Source of the DNA: Alphaproteobacteria bacterium
Lineage (GTDB): Bacteria; Pseudomonadota; Alphaproteobacteria; UBA11136
Assembly: GCA_016776635.1 (NCBI GenBank)
Contig: JADHSZ010000008.1
Location: 1-52,480, forward strand
Reading direction: 5' to 3'
DNA: 52,480 nt
The position numbers and the translations under genes were made by a program. The notes under the pieces were generated by a model. The model worked only from the letters and a program-made list of their open reading frames with translations, was not told where the DNA came from and ran no database searches. Position 1 is the stretch's first letter. Every line of letters begins with the position of its first letter. Shown one piece after another: positions 37,037 to 45,624 of the stretch.

Positions 37037-37088
37037 CAGAATTGATTCGATTTGATCGGATAGTGCTCTAACATGGGAAACCGACTCT

Positions 37089-37772
37089 ATGACAGGAGCG
37101 GTCTCACGAACAGGGTCCAGGCGCCGCCGCACTATGAACAATCCATCGCCCGCCTCGTCACCAAGGCGCAAGACACCCCCGTCGCCGTCGCGCGTCCAGA
37201 GAGGGCTTCTTGCCCTCGGCGCCATGGTGTCCAAGGTCACAACGCCCCTCTATCGCAAGCGCGGCTTCGCCGAAGCCCGCATTCTCAGCGACTGGCCGGT
37301 CATCGTCGGCGAGCGTTTCGCCGCCGTCACCCTTCCCGAGAAGCTGACCTTTCCCCGGGGAGGTGCCGGGGGAGGAAAACGCGACGGGCTGTTGCATGTG
37401 CGTGTAGGCGCCCCACTGGCCACCGAATTACAGCATCTGGAGCCCCAGATCGTCGAACGCATCAACGGCTATTTCGGCTATAACGCCGTGGCCCGGCTCA
37501 AGCTGGTCCAGGGGCCGGTGACGCCGCCATCGAAACCGGCGGCGGCAAAACCCCCGCCCCAGGCCGATGCCGCTACCGAGCGCACCATAAATGAGATGAC
37601 CGCAGAGGTCGCCCATGAGGGCCTGCGCGAAGCGCTGGCCGATCTGGGCTGCGCGGTGGCCGCAGAACAAGCAGAACAGGAGGAACAGGAGCGCCGCCAC
37701 GACGCTGAGTCTTCAAAAAAGGGGAAAACCGCACCCGGAACCGCTCCTAAAAACGGTACCGGAGAGAGCTGA
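37089..37772 (+). CDS. DciA-like DUF721 protein
   Basis: DUF721 protein of 227 residues related to DciA, the ancestral loader or activator of the replicative helicase DnaB. The conserved core is VTTPLYRKRGFAEARILSDW, PVIVGERFAAVTLPEKLTF and LHVRVGAPLATELQHLEPQI, then VERINGYFGYNAVARLKLVQ. A Pro/Ala-rich linker and a charged C-terminal tail with EQAEQEEQERR follow. The start is uncertain: ATG 37089 has a weak GGGAAA upstream, while ATG 37134 begins MNNPSPAS. It diverges from mutY and leads into dsbA and smc, a conserved alphaproteobacterial block. Confidence 0.88.
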   Translation: MTGAVSRTGSRRRRTMNNPSPASSPRRKTPPSPSRVQRGLLALGAMVSKVTTPLYRKRGFAEARILSDWPVIVGERFAAVTLPEKLTFPRGGAGGGKRDGLLHVRVGAPLATELQHLEPQIVERINGYFGYNAVARLKLVQGPVTPPSKPAAAKPPPQADAATERTINEMTAEVAHEGLREALADLGCAVAAEQAEQEEQERRHDAESSKKGKTAPGTAPKNGTGES

Positions 37773-37895
37773 ATTTTCCCGCCATATAGCCACCATATAT
37801 CGGTCCCATAATCAGCCACAGACCCGTTTTCCCGCTCTTGCCGCCCCCCGAGGCGGCGCGTATAGTTCAGTCCAACACGGTTTCCGGAGGAACTC

Positions 37896-38660
37896 TTGAA
37901 CACATTTCCAACCCCACAGATTTCAGTCTTTCGTCGTTCTCTTGCCCTGGTGGGCCTTATCACCGGCGTAGTCGTTTTAACCGCCCTTTTGGCTCTTCCC
38001 CACCCGGCGATGGCGGTCGTTTCAGACCCGGTGGAGGCCCTGTCCGAGAAAGTCCTCGGTGCCGAGGATGCGCCCATCACCATCATCGAATTCGCTTCGC
38101 TCACCTGCCCCCACTGCGCCGCCTTTCACGCCAACGTGCTGCCGCAGCTGAAAAGCGACTATATCGAGACCGGCAAGGCGAAACTGATCTATCGCGATTT
38201 TCCCCTCGACCGCTATGCGCTGACGGCCTCCAAGCTGGCGCGCTGTGCCGGAAACGACCGCTATTTCGCCTTTCTTAATATCCTGTTCCAGAAACAGCCG
38301 GTCTGGGCCTTGAGAGACAATCCCATCCCAGCCCTGAAGCGCATTGCCAAGTTCGGCGGCATCGATGCCGCGGACTTCAAGCAATGCCTCAACAACAAGG
38401 TTCTGGAGGAAGGCATTCTCGACATGCGGTTGCAGGCGGAGAGGAAATATGAAATTTCCGAGACGCCCACCATCTACATCAACGGCGAGAGATATGAAGG
38501 CAAACACTCCTTCGAAGCCCTGAACGCGGCCCTGCAAGAGCTTGGGCTGGAGACCGGGCCGCCGGCGACCGCTCCCATGGCGGCGGCGGACGAGTCCTCC
38601 TCCGAGACCGAGCCCCAATCCTGGTTTGACAGGATTATCAATGCCATACGCAACCTTTGA
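37896..38660 (+). CDS. DsbA-family thiol:disulfide oxidoreductase
   Basis: Periplasmic thioredoxin-fold protein of 254 residues. A signal sequence (LVGLITGVVVLTALLALPHP, AMA cleavage) precedes the mature protein. The redox motif is CPHC (Cys71, Cys74) in IIEFASLTCPHCAAFHANVL. The cis-Pro loop is SETPTIYINGERYEG, and the helical insertion lies between. The C-terminal extension (ESSSETEPQSWFDRIINAIR) is typical of the copy found upstream of smc in alphaproteobacteria. Such proteins form or isomerise disulfides; a DsbD/ScsB-like reductase at 47751-50009 could keep partners reduced. GGAGG lies 6 nt before the ATG. Confidence 0.95.
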   Translation: MNTFPTPQISVFRRSLALVGLITGVVVLTALLALPHPAMAVVSDPVEALSEKVLGAEDAPITIIEFASLTCPHCAAFHANVLPQLKSDYIETGKAKLIYRDFPLDRYALTASKLARCAGNDRYFAFLNILFQKQPVWALRDNPIPALKRIAKFGGIDAADFKQCLNNKVLEEGILDMRLQAERKYEISETPTIYINGERYEGKHSFEALNAALQELGLETGPPATAPMAAADESSSETEPQSWFDRIINAIRNL

Positions 38661-38692
38661 TGTCTTTTCTGATCGTTCGTTAGGAACCCTCT

Positions 38693-41600
38693 TTGGTCCA
38701 GTTCACAAAGCTTCGCCTGTCGGGTTTCAAATCCTTCATTGAGCCGACGGAAATTTTGATCGAGTCCGGGCTCACGGGCATCGTTGGCCCCAACGGCTGT
38801 GGTAAATCCAACATCGTTGACGCCCTGCGCTGGGTCATGGGCGAGATTTCGGCCAAGCAGATGCGCGGCGGCGAAATGAACGATGTCATCTTCAGCGGTA
38901 CCGCCAACCGGCCCGCGCGCAACATCGCCGAGGTCAGTGTTTCCCTGGATAATTCTCAGCGCAATGCACCGGCGGCTTTCAACGATGAGGTCGAGCTGGA
39001 GATCATCCGCCGCATCGAGCGCGACCAGGGCTCCGCCTATACCGTCAACGGCCAGGAAACACGCGCCCGCGACGTCCAACTGTTGTTCGCCGATTCGGCC
39101 ACCGGCGCCCGCTCCACCGCCCTGGTGAGCCAGGGCCGCATCGGCGCCCTGATCGGCGCCAAGCCCACCGACCGCCGCGCCGTGTTGGAAGAGGCGGCCG
39201 GCATTACCGGCCTTCATTCGCGCCGTCACGAGGCGGAACTGCGGCTGCGCGGCGCCGAGACCAATCTCGAACGGCTCGATGATGTGCTGCTGACCCTGGA
39301 GGAACAGGGCCGGGGATTGAAGCGCCAGGCCCGCCAGGCTTCGCGCTATCGCAATATCGGCGACCAGATTCGCCGCCAGGAGGCCATGCTGTTCCACCAG
39401 CGCTGGCACAGCGCCGGAGAAGACATGGCGCAGTCGCGGGAAAAAATGGCCGAGGCCGAATTGCGGGTTACGGAGCTGTCCCAGACCGTTGCCGCCGCCA
39501 CCACCAAGAAAACACAAACCGCCGCCGATCTGCCGGATTTGCGCCGCGACGAGGCGGCGGCGGCCAGCGCCCTGCAGCGGCTGCTTCTCGCCCGCGACGG
39601 CCTTGACGCCGAAGAGGAGCGTCTGACCCAGGCGCGGCAGGAGTGTGAAAACCGCCTCGCCCAGACCGCCGGCGACATCGAGCGCGAAAAGACCCTCTCC
39701 CAGGACGCCGCCGCGGCGCTGGCGCGGCACGAAGAAGAACGCGCCGCCATCAACGATGCCCGGCAGGGGGAGGAAACAGCCCAAGGCGAGGCATTGGAGA
39801 AGGTGGAGGCCGTGGCTTCGGAGGTAGCGGAGCTGGAAAACCGCCTCACATCCCTCACCGAACAGGTGGCCGCTTCCGAAGGGCGGCGGGCCGGGCTGGA
39901 GCGGCAGATCGCCGAGATTGACAAGCGGCTGGCCCGCAATGCCGAACGCATGGCCGAGGTGGCCGAACAACAGGGCGCCCTTGATTCTGAATTCGGGGAT
40001 TCCGAGTCCGGGGATTCCGACCAGAGCGCCGAATTAAGCGAAACCGAGGCCGCCGTAACGGCGGGGCAGGCCGGGCTCGAAGAATTGCGGACCGCCGCCG
40101 AGAAGGCCGAGGAAAACCTCGCCGCGGCGCGCACAGCCGACGAGGAAGCCCGCGAAGCATTGGCAACCGCCGAGGCCGATGATGCCCGCCTGCGCGCCGA
40201 GGAGGAAGCGCTGACGGCTCTCCTCGCCGCCTCCGAAGCCAGCGGTGGAACGCCGCTCATGGACGAGATCACCGTGGAGTCCGGCTATGAGGCGGCGCTG
40301 GGAGCGGCGCTGGGTGAAGACCTCGACGCCCCGGCCGATGAAGACGCACCGGTGCGCTGGCGCACCCTGCCCCCCTATGAAGACGCCGCCGCCCTCCCCG
40401 GAGGGATAGAACCCCTGTCGGCCTTCGTCACGGCGCCCGACGCCCTGTCACGCAGGCTGGCGTTGATCGGTGTGGTCGCGGACAATAACCAGGGCCGCGA
40501 TCTGGCCGCCGCGCTGAAACCCGGCCAGAGACTGGTCAGCCGCGATGGCGGCCTGTGGCGCTGGGACGGCTTCACCGTGGATTCGGGGGCCGAAACCACC
40601 GCCGCAACACGGCTCGGCCAGCGCAACCGCCTCAATGAAATCCGCGGCCAGAAGAACGCCGCCGAAAGCATGCTGGCCGGGATCAGAACCCGCGCCGGGG
40701 AAACCCGGGACCAGGCGCGCGCGGCCCAGGAGACCGAACGCCAGGCCCAGGAAACCCTGCGCCGCGCCTATGCCGATCACCATGCCGCGCGCGATGCCCA
40801 TGCCGCCGTCATACATCAGGCGGCGGAGGCAAAATCCCGCATTGCCGGGCTGCGTGAGGCCGATGAGCGGCTCCGCGCCGAGCGCGTGGAAGCCGAAGCC
40901 GAGCGCGAGGTAGCCGTGGAGGCGCTGGCGGCCCAGGAAGACGTGTCGGACAGCCGCCAGGAAATGGAACAGCTTCGCGAGGAGACCGGCGAGCGCCGCA
41001 CCCTGTTGATCGAAGCCCGCGGCACTCACGACCATCTGATGCGCGAGACCGCCCAGCGCAGTGACCGGCTCGCCGCCATTGCCGCCGAAAGCGAAACCTG
41101 GAAGACCCGTTCGCAGGCCGCCATGCGTCAGGTTTCCGAACTCGAGGAAAGGCAACAGGCCGCGAGCGCCGAACGCGACCAGCTCGATGCCAGACCCCAG
41201 GAAATCGCCGCCCAGCGCACCACCCTCCAGGACCAGATTGACGAAGCCGAAGCCACCCGCAGCCAGGCCGCCAGCGTCCTGGCCGAAGCCGAGGAGCGGC
41301 TGGCCGAGGTCGAGCGCATGCTCAAGGTGGAGGAAACCAATCTTGCCGAAGCGCGCGAGGGCCGGGTACGGGCCGAGGCCGTGGTGGAACAAGCGCAACA
41401 GGCATTGGATAGCCTCGCCGAGCGCATCGCCGAACGGCTGGAATGCGCCCCCGACAAGACCCTGGAAACGGTGGGTATCTCATCCGATGACGACCTGCCG
41501 GACACGCAAGCCGTGGAAAAAAAGCTCGAACGGCTTCTGCGCGAGCGCGACACCATGGGTCCGGTCAATCTGCGTGCCGAAGAGGAAGCCCGCGATATCG

Positions 41601-42181
41601 AGGAACAGATCACCACCCTGCAATCGGAGCGCGAAGACCTGGTATCCGCCATCTCCCGCCTGCGCCAGGGCATTTCCAGCCTCAACCGCGAGGGCCGGGA
41701 ACGCCTGCTGGTGGCCTTTTCGGAGGTGGACACCCATTTCCAGGAGCTTTTCGTACGCCTGTTCGGCGGCGGCAAGGCACATATGGAACTGGTGGATTCC
41801 GATGATCCGCTGGAAGCCGGGCTGGAAATTTTCGCCAGCCCCCCGGGGAAGAAACTCCAGGTTCTCTCCCTGCTCTCGGGCGGCGAAAAGGCCTTAACCG
41901 CGCTGGCGCTGTTATTCGCCGTCTTTCTCACCAACCCGGCGCCCATCTGTGTGCTTGACGAGGTGGACGCGCCTCTCGATGACGCCAATGTGGACCGATT
42001 CTGTGACCTGATCTCGGAAATCGCCCATAAATCCGACACCCGTTTCGTCGTCGTCACCCATCACCGGCTGACCATGGCCCGGGTCGACCGGCTGTTCGGC
42101 GTGACCATGATGGAGCGCGGCGTCTCGCAAATCGTCTCGGTGGACCTGCAGCGCGCCGAGCGGCTGCGCGAAGCCAGCTAG
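38693..42181 (+). CDS. smc: Chromosome segregation protein SMC
   Basis: Structural maintenance of chromosomes ATPase of 1162 residues, which folds into a rod and compacts DNA with ScpA/ScpB. The head has Walker A GPNGCGKSN (32-40) and, at the C-terminus, the signature LLSGGEKALTALALLFAVF and Walker B ICVLDEVDAPLDDANVDRF. Long Ala/Glu/Arg coiled coils (about 170-500 and 650-980) flank a hinge near 500-645 (GYEAALGAALGEDLDAPADE; LSRRLALIGVVADNNQGRDL). The start is a TTG with AGGAA about 8 nt upstream, leading to VQFTKLRLSGFKSF. The gene follows dsbA by 32 bp. Confidence 0.97.
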   Translation: MVQFTKLRLSGFKSFIEPTEILIESGLTGIVGPNGCGKSNIVDALRWVMGEISAKQMRGGEMNDVIFSGTANRPARNIAEVSVSLDNSQRNAPAAFNDEVELEIIRRIERDQGSAYTVNGQETRARDVQLLFADSATGARSTALVSQGRIGALIGAKPTDRRAVLEEAAGITGLHSRRHEAELRLRGAETNLERLDDVLLTLEEQGRGLKRQARQASRYRNIGDQIRRQEAMLFHQRWHSAGEDMAQSREKMAEAELRVTELSQTVAAATTKKTQTAADLPDLRRDEAAAASALQRLLLARDGLDAEEERLTQARQECENRLAQTAGDIEREKTLSQDAAAALARHEEERAAINDARQGEETAQGEALEKVEAVASEVAELENRLTSLTEQVAASEGRRAGLERQIAEIDKRLARNAERMAEVAEQQGALDSEFGDSESGDSDQSAELSETEAAVTAGQAGLEELRTAAEKAEENLAAARTADEEAREALATAEADDARLRAEEEALTALLAASEASGGTPLMDEITVESGYEAALGAALGEDLDAPADEDAPVRWRTLPPYEDAAALPGGIEPLSAFVTAPDALSRRLALIGVVADNNQGRDLAAALKPGQRLVSRDGGLWRWDGFTVDSGAETTAATRLGQRNRLNEIRGQKNAAESMLAGIRTRAGETRDQARAAQETERQAQETLRRAYADHHAARDAHAAVIHQAAEAKSRIAGLREADERLRAERVEAEAEREVAVEALAAQEDVSDSRQEMEQLREETGERRTLLIEARGTHDHLMRETAQRSDRLAAIAAESETWKTRSQAAMRQVSELEERQQAASAERDQLDARPQEIAAQRTTLQDQIDEAEATRSQAASVLAEAEERLAEVERMLKVEETNLAEAREGRVRAEAVVEQAQQALDSLAERIAERLECAPDKTLETVGISSDDDLPDTQAVEKKLERLLRERDTMGPVNLRAEEEARDIEEQITTLQSEREDLVSAISRLRQGISSLNREGRERLLVAFSEVDTHFQELFVRLFGGGKAHMELVDSDDPLEAGLEIFASPPGKKLQVLSLLSGGEKALTALALLFAVFLTNPAPICVLDEVDAPLDDANVDRFCDLISEIAHKSDTRFVVVTHHRLTMARVDRLFGVTMMERGVSQIVSVDLQRAERLREAS

Positions 42182-42259
42182 GACGGCTCCGGGAACGCCC
42201 TCCGCAAACCCTGGTTTTTGCTGTCTTTTTTCCCCTCTACGGCGCGTCTCCCCGCACCC

Positions 42260-42288
42260 TTGACAGCCTTGGGGCCACCCCCTATTGT
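42260..42288 (+). promoter_or_regulatory. Sigma-70 promoter of the atp F0 operon
   Basis: TTGACA (42260-42265), exactly 17 bp, TATTGT (42283-42288): a perfect -35 and a 4/6 match at -10, 59 bp before the atpI start and after the smc stop. Confidence 0.65.
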
Positions 42289-42346
42289 GCCCCGGCTTTG
42301 GCGCTGAATACCGCTGAAAAGCAGGGGATTTAAAGACTTCCCAACC

Positions 42347-42727
42347 ATGATGGAACGCACCCCGCCACCCTCCCTTCACGACCTCGACACCCGTTTGCGC
42401 GAGGCCCGGGAACGGAGAGAACAGAATACTGTTGAAGGCGGCGGATCGCAGTCATCATTGAAAGGAGCCCCCCTGGCCTTTCGCATCGGCGCCGAACTGG
42501 TGGCCGCCACCGTGGTGGGCGTTGGTATCGGTCTGTTGACGGACTATTGGCTGGACACCGCCCCCTGGGGAATGATCGTCTTTTTTTTCCTGGGCGGGGC
42601 CGCCGGTATATTGAATGTGTGGCGGGCCGTATCCGGAATCGGCATGGCCGCCGGATACCAAGCACCGGACGAGCATAACGACGTGCAGAACGAAGGCGAG
42701 CAGGACAAGGACGAAGGGCAGGAATAA
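42347..42727 (+). CDS. atpI: ATP synthase protein I
   Basis: Small accessory membrane protein of the ATP synthase operon, 126 residues, thought to help c-ring assembly. A hydrophilic N-terminus (DLDTRLREARERREQNTVEG) is followed by two membrane helices: VAATVVGVGIGLLTDYWLDT and MIVFFFLGGAAGILNVWRAV. The C-terminus is Asp/Glu/Gln-rich. Position directly before atpB supports the call. Two consecutive ATG codons (42347, 42350) are possible starts. First gene of the F0 cluster. Confidence 0.93.
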   Translation: MMERTPPPSLHDLDTRLREARERREQNTVEGGGSQSSLKGAPLAFRIGAELVAATVVGVGIGLLTDYWLDTAPWGMIVFFFLGGAAGILNVWRAVSGIGMAAGYQAPDEHNDVQNEGEQDKDEGQE

Positions 42728-42728
42728 G

Positions 42729-43451
42729 GTGGCCGATCCACTCCATCAGTTTGAAATCCATCCCGTGGTTCACATCCCCCTGGGCGAGGTGAACGCGTCC
42801 CTGACCAATTCCGGTGTCGCCATGCTGGCGGCGACGGTAGCCGTTACCCTGTTCATGACGCTCAGCATGCGCGGCCGCGCCCTGGTTCCGGGACGCTGGC
42901 AGTCATTGGCGGAATTGGCCTATGAATTCATCGGCAACATGGTGCGCGACAACGTGGGCAAGGAGGGGCGGCCCTATTTCCCCTTCGTGCTGTCGCTTTT
43001 CATGTTTGTCCTGTTCGGCAATCTTCTGGGACTTCTGCCTTACAGCTTTACCTTTACCAGCCATATTATCGTCACCTTCGCCATGGCGTTGGTGGTTTTT
43101 CTTGGCGTGACGGCCGTTGGCATTATCCGTCATGGTCTTCATTTCTTCAGTTTTTTCGTGCCCAAGGGCGTGCCGGCGGCAATGCTGCCGTTGATGATTC
43201 CCATCGAGGTGGTCTCCTATCTCTCACGCCCGGTAAGCCTTTCCATCCGTCTCTTCGCCAATATGATGGCGGGCCATACCATGATGAAGGTTTTCGCCGG
43301 ATTCGTTTTCTCCCTGGGCCTGTTCGGCGTTGCGCCCCTGGCCGTGGATGTGGCCCTGACCGCCTTCGAGGTCATGGTGGCCTTTCTTCAGGCCTATGTG
43401 TTCACCGTTCTTACCTGTCTTTATCTCAACGACACCATTCATCTGCATTAG
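42729..43451 (+). CDS. atpB: ATP synthase F0 subunit a
   Basis: Membrane subunit forming the proton half-channels next to the c-ring, 240 residues. The GTG at 42729, one base after the atpI stop, with AGGAATAAG upstream, gives MADPLHQFEIHPVVHIPLGE, the normal start. Five to six membrane helices are present. The essential Arg is in SRPVSLSIRLFANMMAGHTM, and the late helix has FEVMVAFLQAYVFTVLTCLY. The tight spacing shows translational coupling to atpI. Confidence 0.97.
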   Translation: MADPLHQFEIHPVVHIPLGEVNASLTNSGVAMLAATVAVTLFMTLSMRGRALVPGRWQSLAELAYEFIGNMVRDNVGKEGRPYFPFVLSLFMFVLFGNLLGLLPYSFTFTSHIIVTFAMALVVFLGVTAVGIIRHGLHFFSFFVPKGVPAAMLPLMIPIEVVSYLSRPVSLSIRLFANMMAGHTMMKVFAGFVFSLGLFGVAPLAVDVALTAFEVMVAFLQAYVFTVLTCLYLNDTIHLH

Positions 43452-43533
43452 GACCATCACCATGCGGAAGGATAAATTCCGCTTAACCCGAAACGTTGAT
43501 TCGTTACCTGCATAAACAAAGGATTTCAGAACC

Positions 43534-43758
43534 ATGGATATTGAAGCTGCAAAAATGATTGGCGCCGGTCTTGCCGTTATCGGCCTTGGCGGCGTGGGCG
43601 TCGGTATCGGCAATATCTTTTCTTCACTGATCAGCTCCATCTCCCGCAATCCGGCATCGCGGCCGGAAGTATTCCCCATGAGCATGTTGGGATTTGCCCT
43701 GGTGGAAGCGGTGGCGTTGTACGCCTTGCTGATCTCGTTCCTGATCCTGTTCCTCTAA
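43534..43758 (+). CDS. atpE: ATP synthase F0 subunit c
   Basis: Proteolipid forming the rotating c-ring, 74 residues in two membrane helices. The first is GAGLAVIGLGGVGVGIGNIF with its Gly-rich packing motif. The loop SISRNPASRPE has the conserved Arg-Asn-Pro. The second is MLGFALVEAVALYALLISFL, with the ion-binding Glu in ALVEAVALY. The residues around the Glu fit a proton rather than sodium site. AAAGGA lies 16 bp upstream of the ATG and is weakly placed. Confidence 0.97.
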   Translation: MDIEAAKMIGAGLAVIGLGGVGVGIGNIFSSLISSISRNPASRPEVFPMSMLGFALVEAVALYALLISFLILFL

Positions 43759-44094
43759 GAGCGGGTCAGGGCTGACAGGGATCAATTTGATGGCGGCGAA
43801 TCGGTTCATTCGGATAGGCGCGGCGCGCGGCGCGATGCGGAAACATCGGGCAAGCGCCGCAACGCCTCCGAGGGGCCGATCCGCCCCACCTTCGGCCGGG
43901 TTCTTTGGCCCCGTGGCGTCGTTACGCTTCTCATCCGATGCGCAGGCATCGCATTTCGAAGCGCGCCTCGCCACGGGACAAAATCACTCCGGTCAAATAG
44001 TTCCTATCAACCCTGAACCGCTCTCCGGACAGGAAGAAGGAGTTTCCCGGGGGCGTTCCGCATTTCGCGGCGCCCCGGGGCTCAAGGAAGCGCC
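43759..44094. other. 336-bp gap inside the F0 operon
   Basis: A gene-free stretch between atpE and atpF', GC-rich and low in coding signals; the open frame at 43787-44107 has no ribosome site or recognisable family. Just before atpF' is a GC hairpin (CCCGGGG...CCCCGGG, about 44046-44080), then AAGGAAG as ribosome site. It may balance expression of the abundant c subunit against the b subunits, by analogy with other atp operons. Confidence 0.45.
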
Positions 44095-44589
44095 ATGCCG
44101 CAACTAGACGTCGCCCTTTATCCGCCCCAGCTCATCTGGCTCGTCATCAGCTTCACGCTGTTGTATCTGGCCATGGCCAAGGTCGCCCTGCCGCGTATTT
44201 CCGAGGTGCTTGAAAAGCGCCGTGACCGGATCGATGGCGATCTCGACAAAGCGGCGGTCCTGAAGAAGGAAGCCGATGAGGCTCTGGCGGCCTACGAAGA
44301 GTCCATGGCCGAGGCCAAGACCCAGGCGCTTGCCGTAATCAAGGAAGCCTCCGACAAGCTGACCGAGGACTCCGCGGCCCGTCATGCCGAACTTTCCGCC
44401 ACCATAGCCGATCAGGCCGAAGCCGCCGAGGCCACCATCGCACGAGCCAAGGAAAGTGCGCTGGCGGATATTGGCGGCATCGCCGAAGATATCACCAGCC
44501 AGGCCGCGGCCAAGCTGATCGGGGCCAAGAAGGTGGATAAAAAACAGCTTCAGGACGCCGTGACGGCCGCCATGAAGGAGCATGAATGA
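44095..44589 (+). CDS. ATP synthase F0 subunit b'
   Basis: Second, diverged b-type stator subunit found in alphaproteobacteria and phototrophs; 164 residues. The N-terminal membrane helix is PQLIWLVISFTLLYLAMAKV. It continues into PRISEVLEKRRDRIDGDLDK and a long Ala/Glu/Lys helix that forms the peripheral stalk with subunit b. The stop codon overlaps the start of atpF by 4 bp (ATGA), so b and b' are made in step, as expected for a heterodimer. Confidence 0.94.
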   Translation: MPQLDVALYPPQLIWLVISFTLLYLAMAKVALPRISEVLEKRRDRIDGDLDKAAVLKKEADEALAAYEESMAEAKTQALAVIKEASDKLTEDSAARHAELSATIADQAEAAEATIARAKESALADIGGIAEDITSQAAAKLIGAKKVDKKQLQDAVTAAMKEHE

Positions 44590-45071
44590 TGCTGCAATCC
44601 GCTGAATTCTGGGTCGCCATCGCCTTCATCGCCTTCGTCGCCGGTGTCTTCAAGCCGGGCCGCAAGGTTATCCTCGGCGCTCTCGACAGGAGGGCGGCGA
44701 AAATCCAGTCCGAGATTGACGAGGCCACCCGCCTGCGCGAAGAAGCCCAGGCCGCCCTTGCCGCCTATCAGCGCAAACAGCGCGAGGCCGCCGAAGAGGC
44801 CGGGGAAATGCTCGAACATGCCAGGGAGGAGGCCGACCTGTTACGCAAGCGAACCCTGAGCGAGCTCGAGGAGGCCCTGCAGCGGCGCCAGAAACAGGCT
44901 CTCGACCGCATCGCCCAGGCCGAGGCCGAAGCCACCCAGGAAGTGCGCAACCACGCGGTGGATATCGCCGTGGCCGCCACCGTGCGAATTCTCGAAGAAA
45001 ACCTGGGGGATGAACGTGGCGACGACCTGGTCAAGGCCGCCATCGAGGAGTTGCCGAAAAAGCTGCATTAG
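44586..45071 (+). CDS. atpF: ATP synthase F0 subunit b
   Basis: Peripheral stalk subunit of 161 residues pairing with b'. The N-terminal membrane helix is SAEFWVAIAFIAFVAGVFKP, then GRKVILGALDRRAAKIQSEI and a long charged helix (EAQAALAAYQRKQREAAEEA; EEALQRRQKQALDRIAQAEA). It is the last gene of the F0 cluster; the F1 genes are elsewhere, as usual in alphaproteobacteria. A terminator follows at 45098-45124. Confidence 0.95.
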   Translation: MMLQSAEFWVAIAFIAFVAGVFKPGRKVILGALDRRAAKIQSEIDEATRLREEAQAALAAYQRKQREAAEEAGEMLEHAREEADLLRKRTLSELEEALQRRQKQALDRIAQAEAEATQEVRNHAVDIAVAATVRILEENLGDERGDDLVKAAIEELPKKLH

Positions 45072-45097
45072 AGCGGGCCGCGCCCACAACGGCAAAA

Positions 45098-45124
45098 CCC
45101 CCGCTTGCAAGGCGGGGGTTTTTT
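45098..45124. terminator. Terminator after atpF (bidirectional)
   Basis: CCCCCGC-TTGCAAG-GCGGGGG, 7-bp GC stem, with TTTTTT on the plus strand and AAAA on the other side. It also serves the convergent CDGSH gene, whose stop is at 45154. Confidence 0.9.
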
Positions 45125-45153
45125 AGTGGCCGAAAGGTTGTGGCGGGAAGCTC

Positions 45154-45405
45154 CTAAAGATCCTTATCGGTGCCGTCGCAGTAAGGCGGCGCCTTGGTAT
45201 GCTTGCAACCGCAGAAGAAGATGGTATCCGAGATTTCAGGCGTGAAGGGAACGGGCTGGAAGCCACTTCCGGAATGGGCGCCATCGCAGAAAGGCTGTTT
45301 TTCGCTTTTCCCGCAGCTGCACCAGTAATAGGTTTTTCCGGCTTCCACCTCCACCTCGTAGGGGCCCTTTTTGACGATAATGGGCTCTTCCATTATTTCA
45401 CTCAT
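45154..45405 (-). CDS. CDGSH-type iron-sulfur protein with two cluster motifs
   Basis: Small protein of 83 residues with two CDGSH motifs, as in the CISD3/Miner2 type. Motif one is CSCGKSEKQPFCDGAH, with ligands Cys29, Cys31, Cys40 and His44. Motif two is CGCKHTKAPPYCDGTD, with Cys65, Cys67, Cys76 but Asp80 where the fourth ligand is normally His. These proteins bind 2Fe-2S clusters and act in redox or cluster transfer. The Asp change could alter cluster stability or potential. The ATG at 45405 has AGAGG 5 nt upstream; a GTG two codons earlier is unlikely. Convergent with the atp operon. Confidence 0.92.
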   Translation of the reverse strand: MSEIMEEPIIVKKGPYEVEVEAGKTYYWCSCGKSEKQPFCDGAHSGSGFQPVPFTPEISDTIFFCGCKHTKAPPYCDGTDKDL

Positions 45406-45624
45406 TTCCACCTCTTCCTTTAGCCTTTTGGCTGTATTACCTTGCGATGCTTAAACCGGGCTACCGTCACGCGGCAGCCCGATTTAGATACTGATATAGA
45501 GACACGGGCATGAGGGCACAAGGGTAAGATTAGGGATCGTGGGACGCGGCCACCTCTTTTCCGTTCCAGTGCCCGGTACGCGCCCTCCAGCCCTTCTTTT
45601 AGAGAACCTTTCCAGGGAAGTTTC

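Noticed and set aside
43787..44107. 106-aa open frame between atpE and atpF'
   Set aside because: Arg/Ala/Pro-rich shadow frame, no ribosome site, overlaps the atpF' start.
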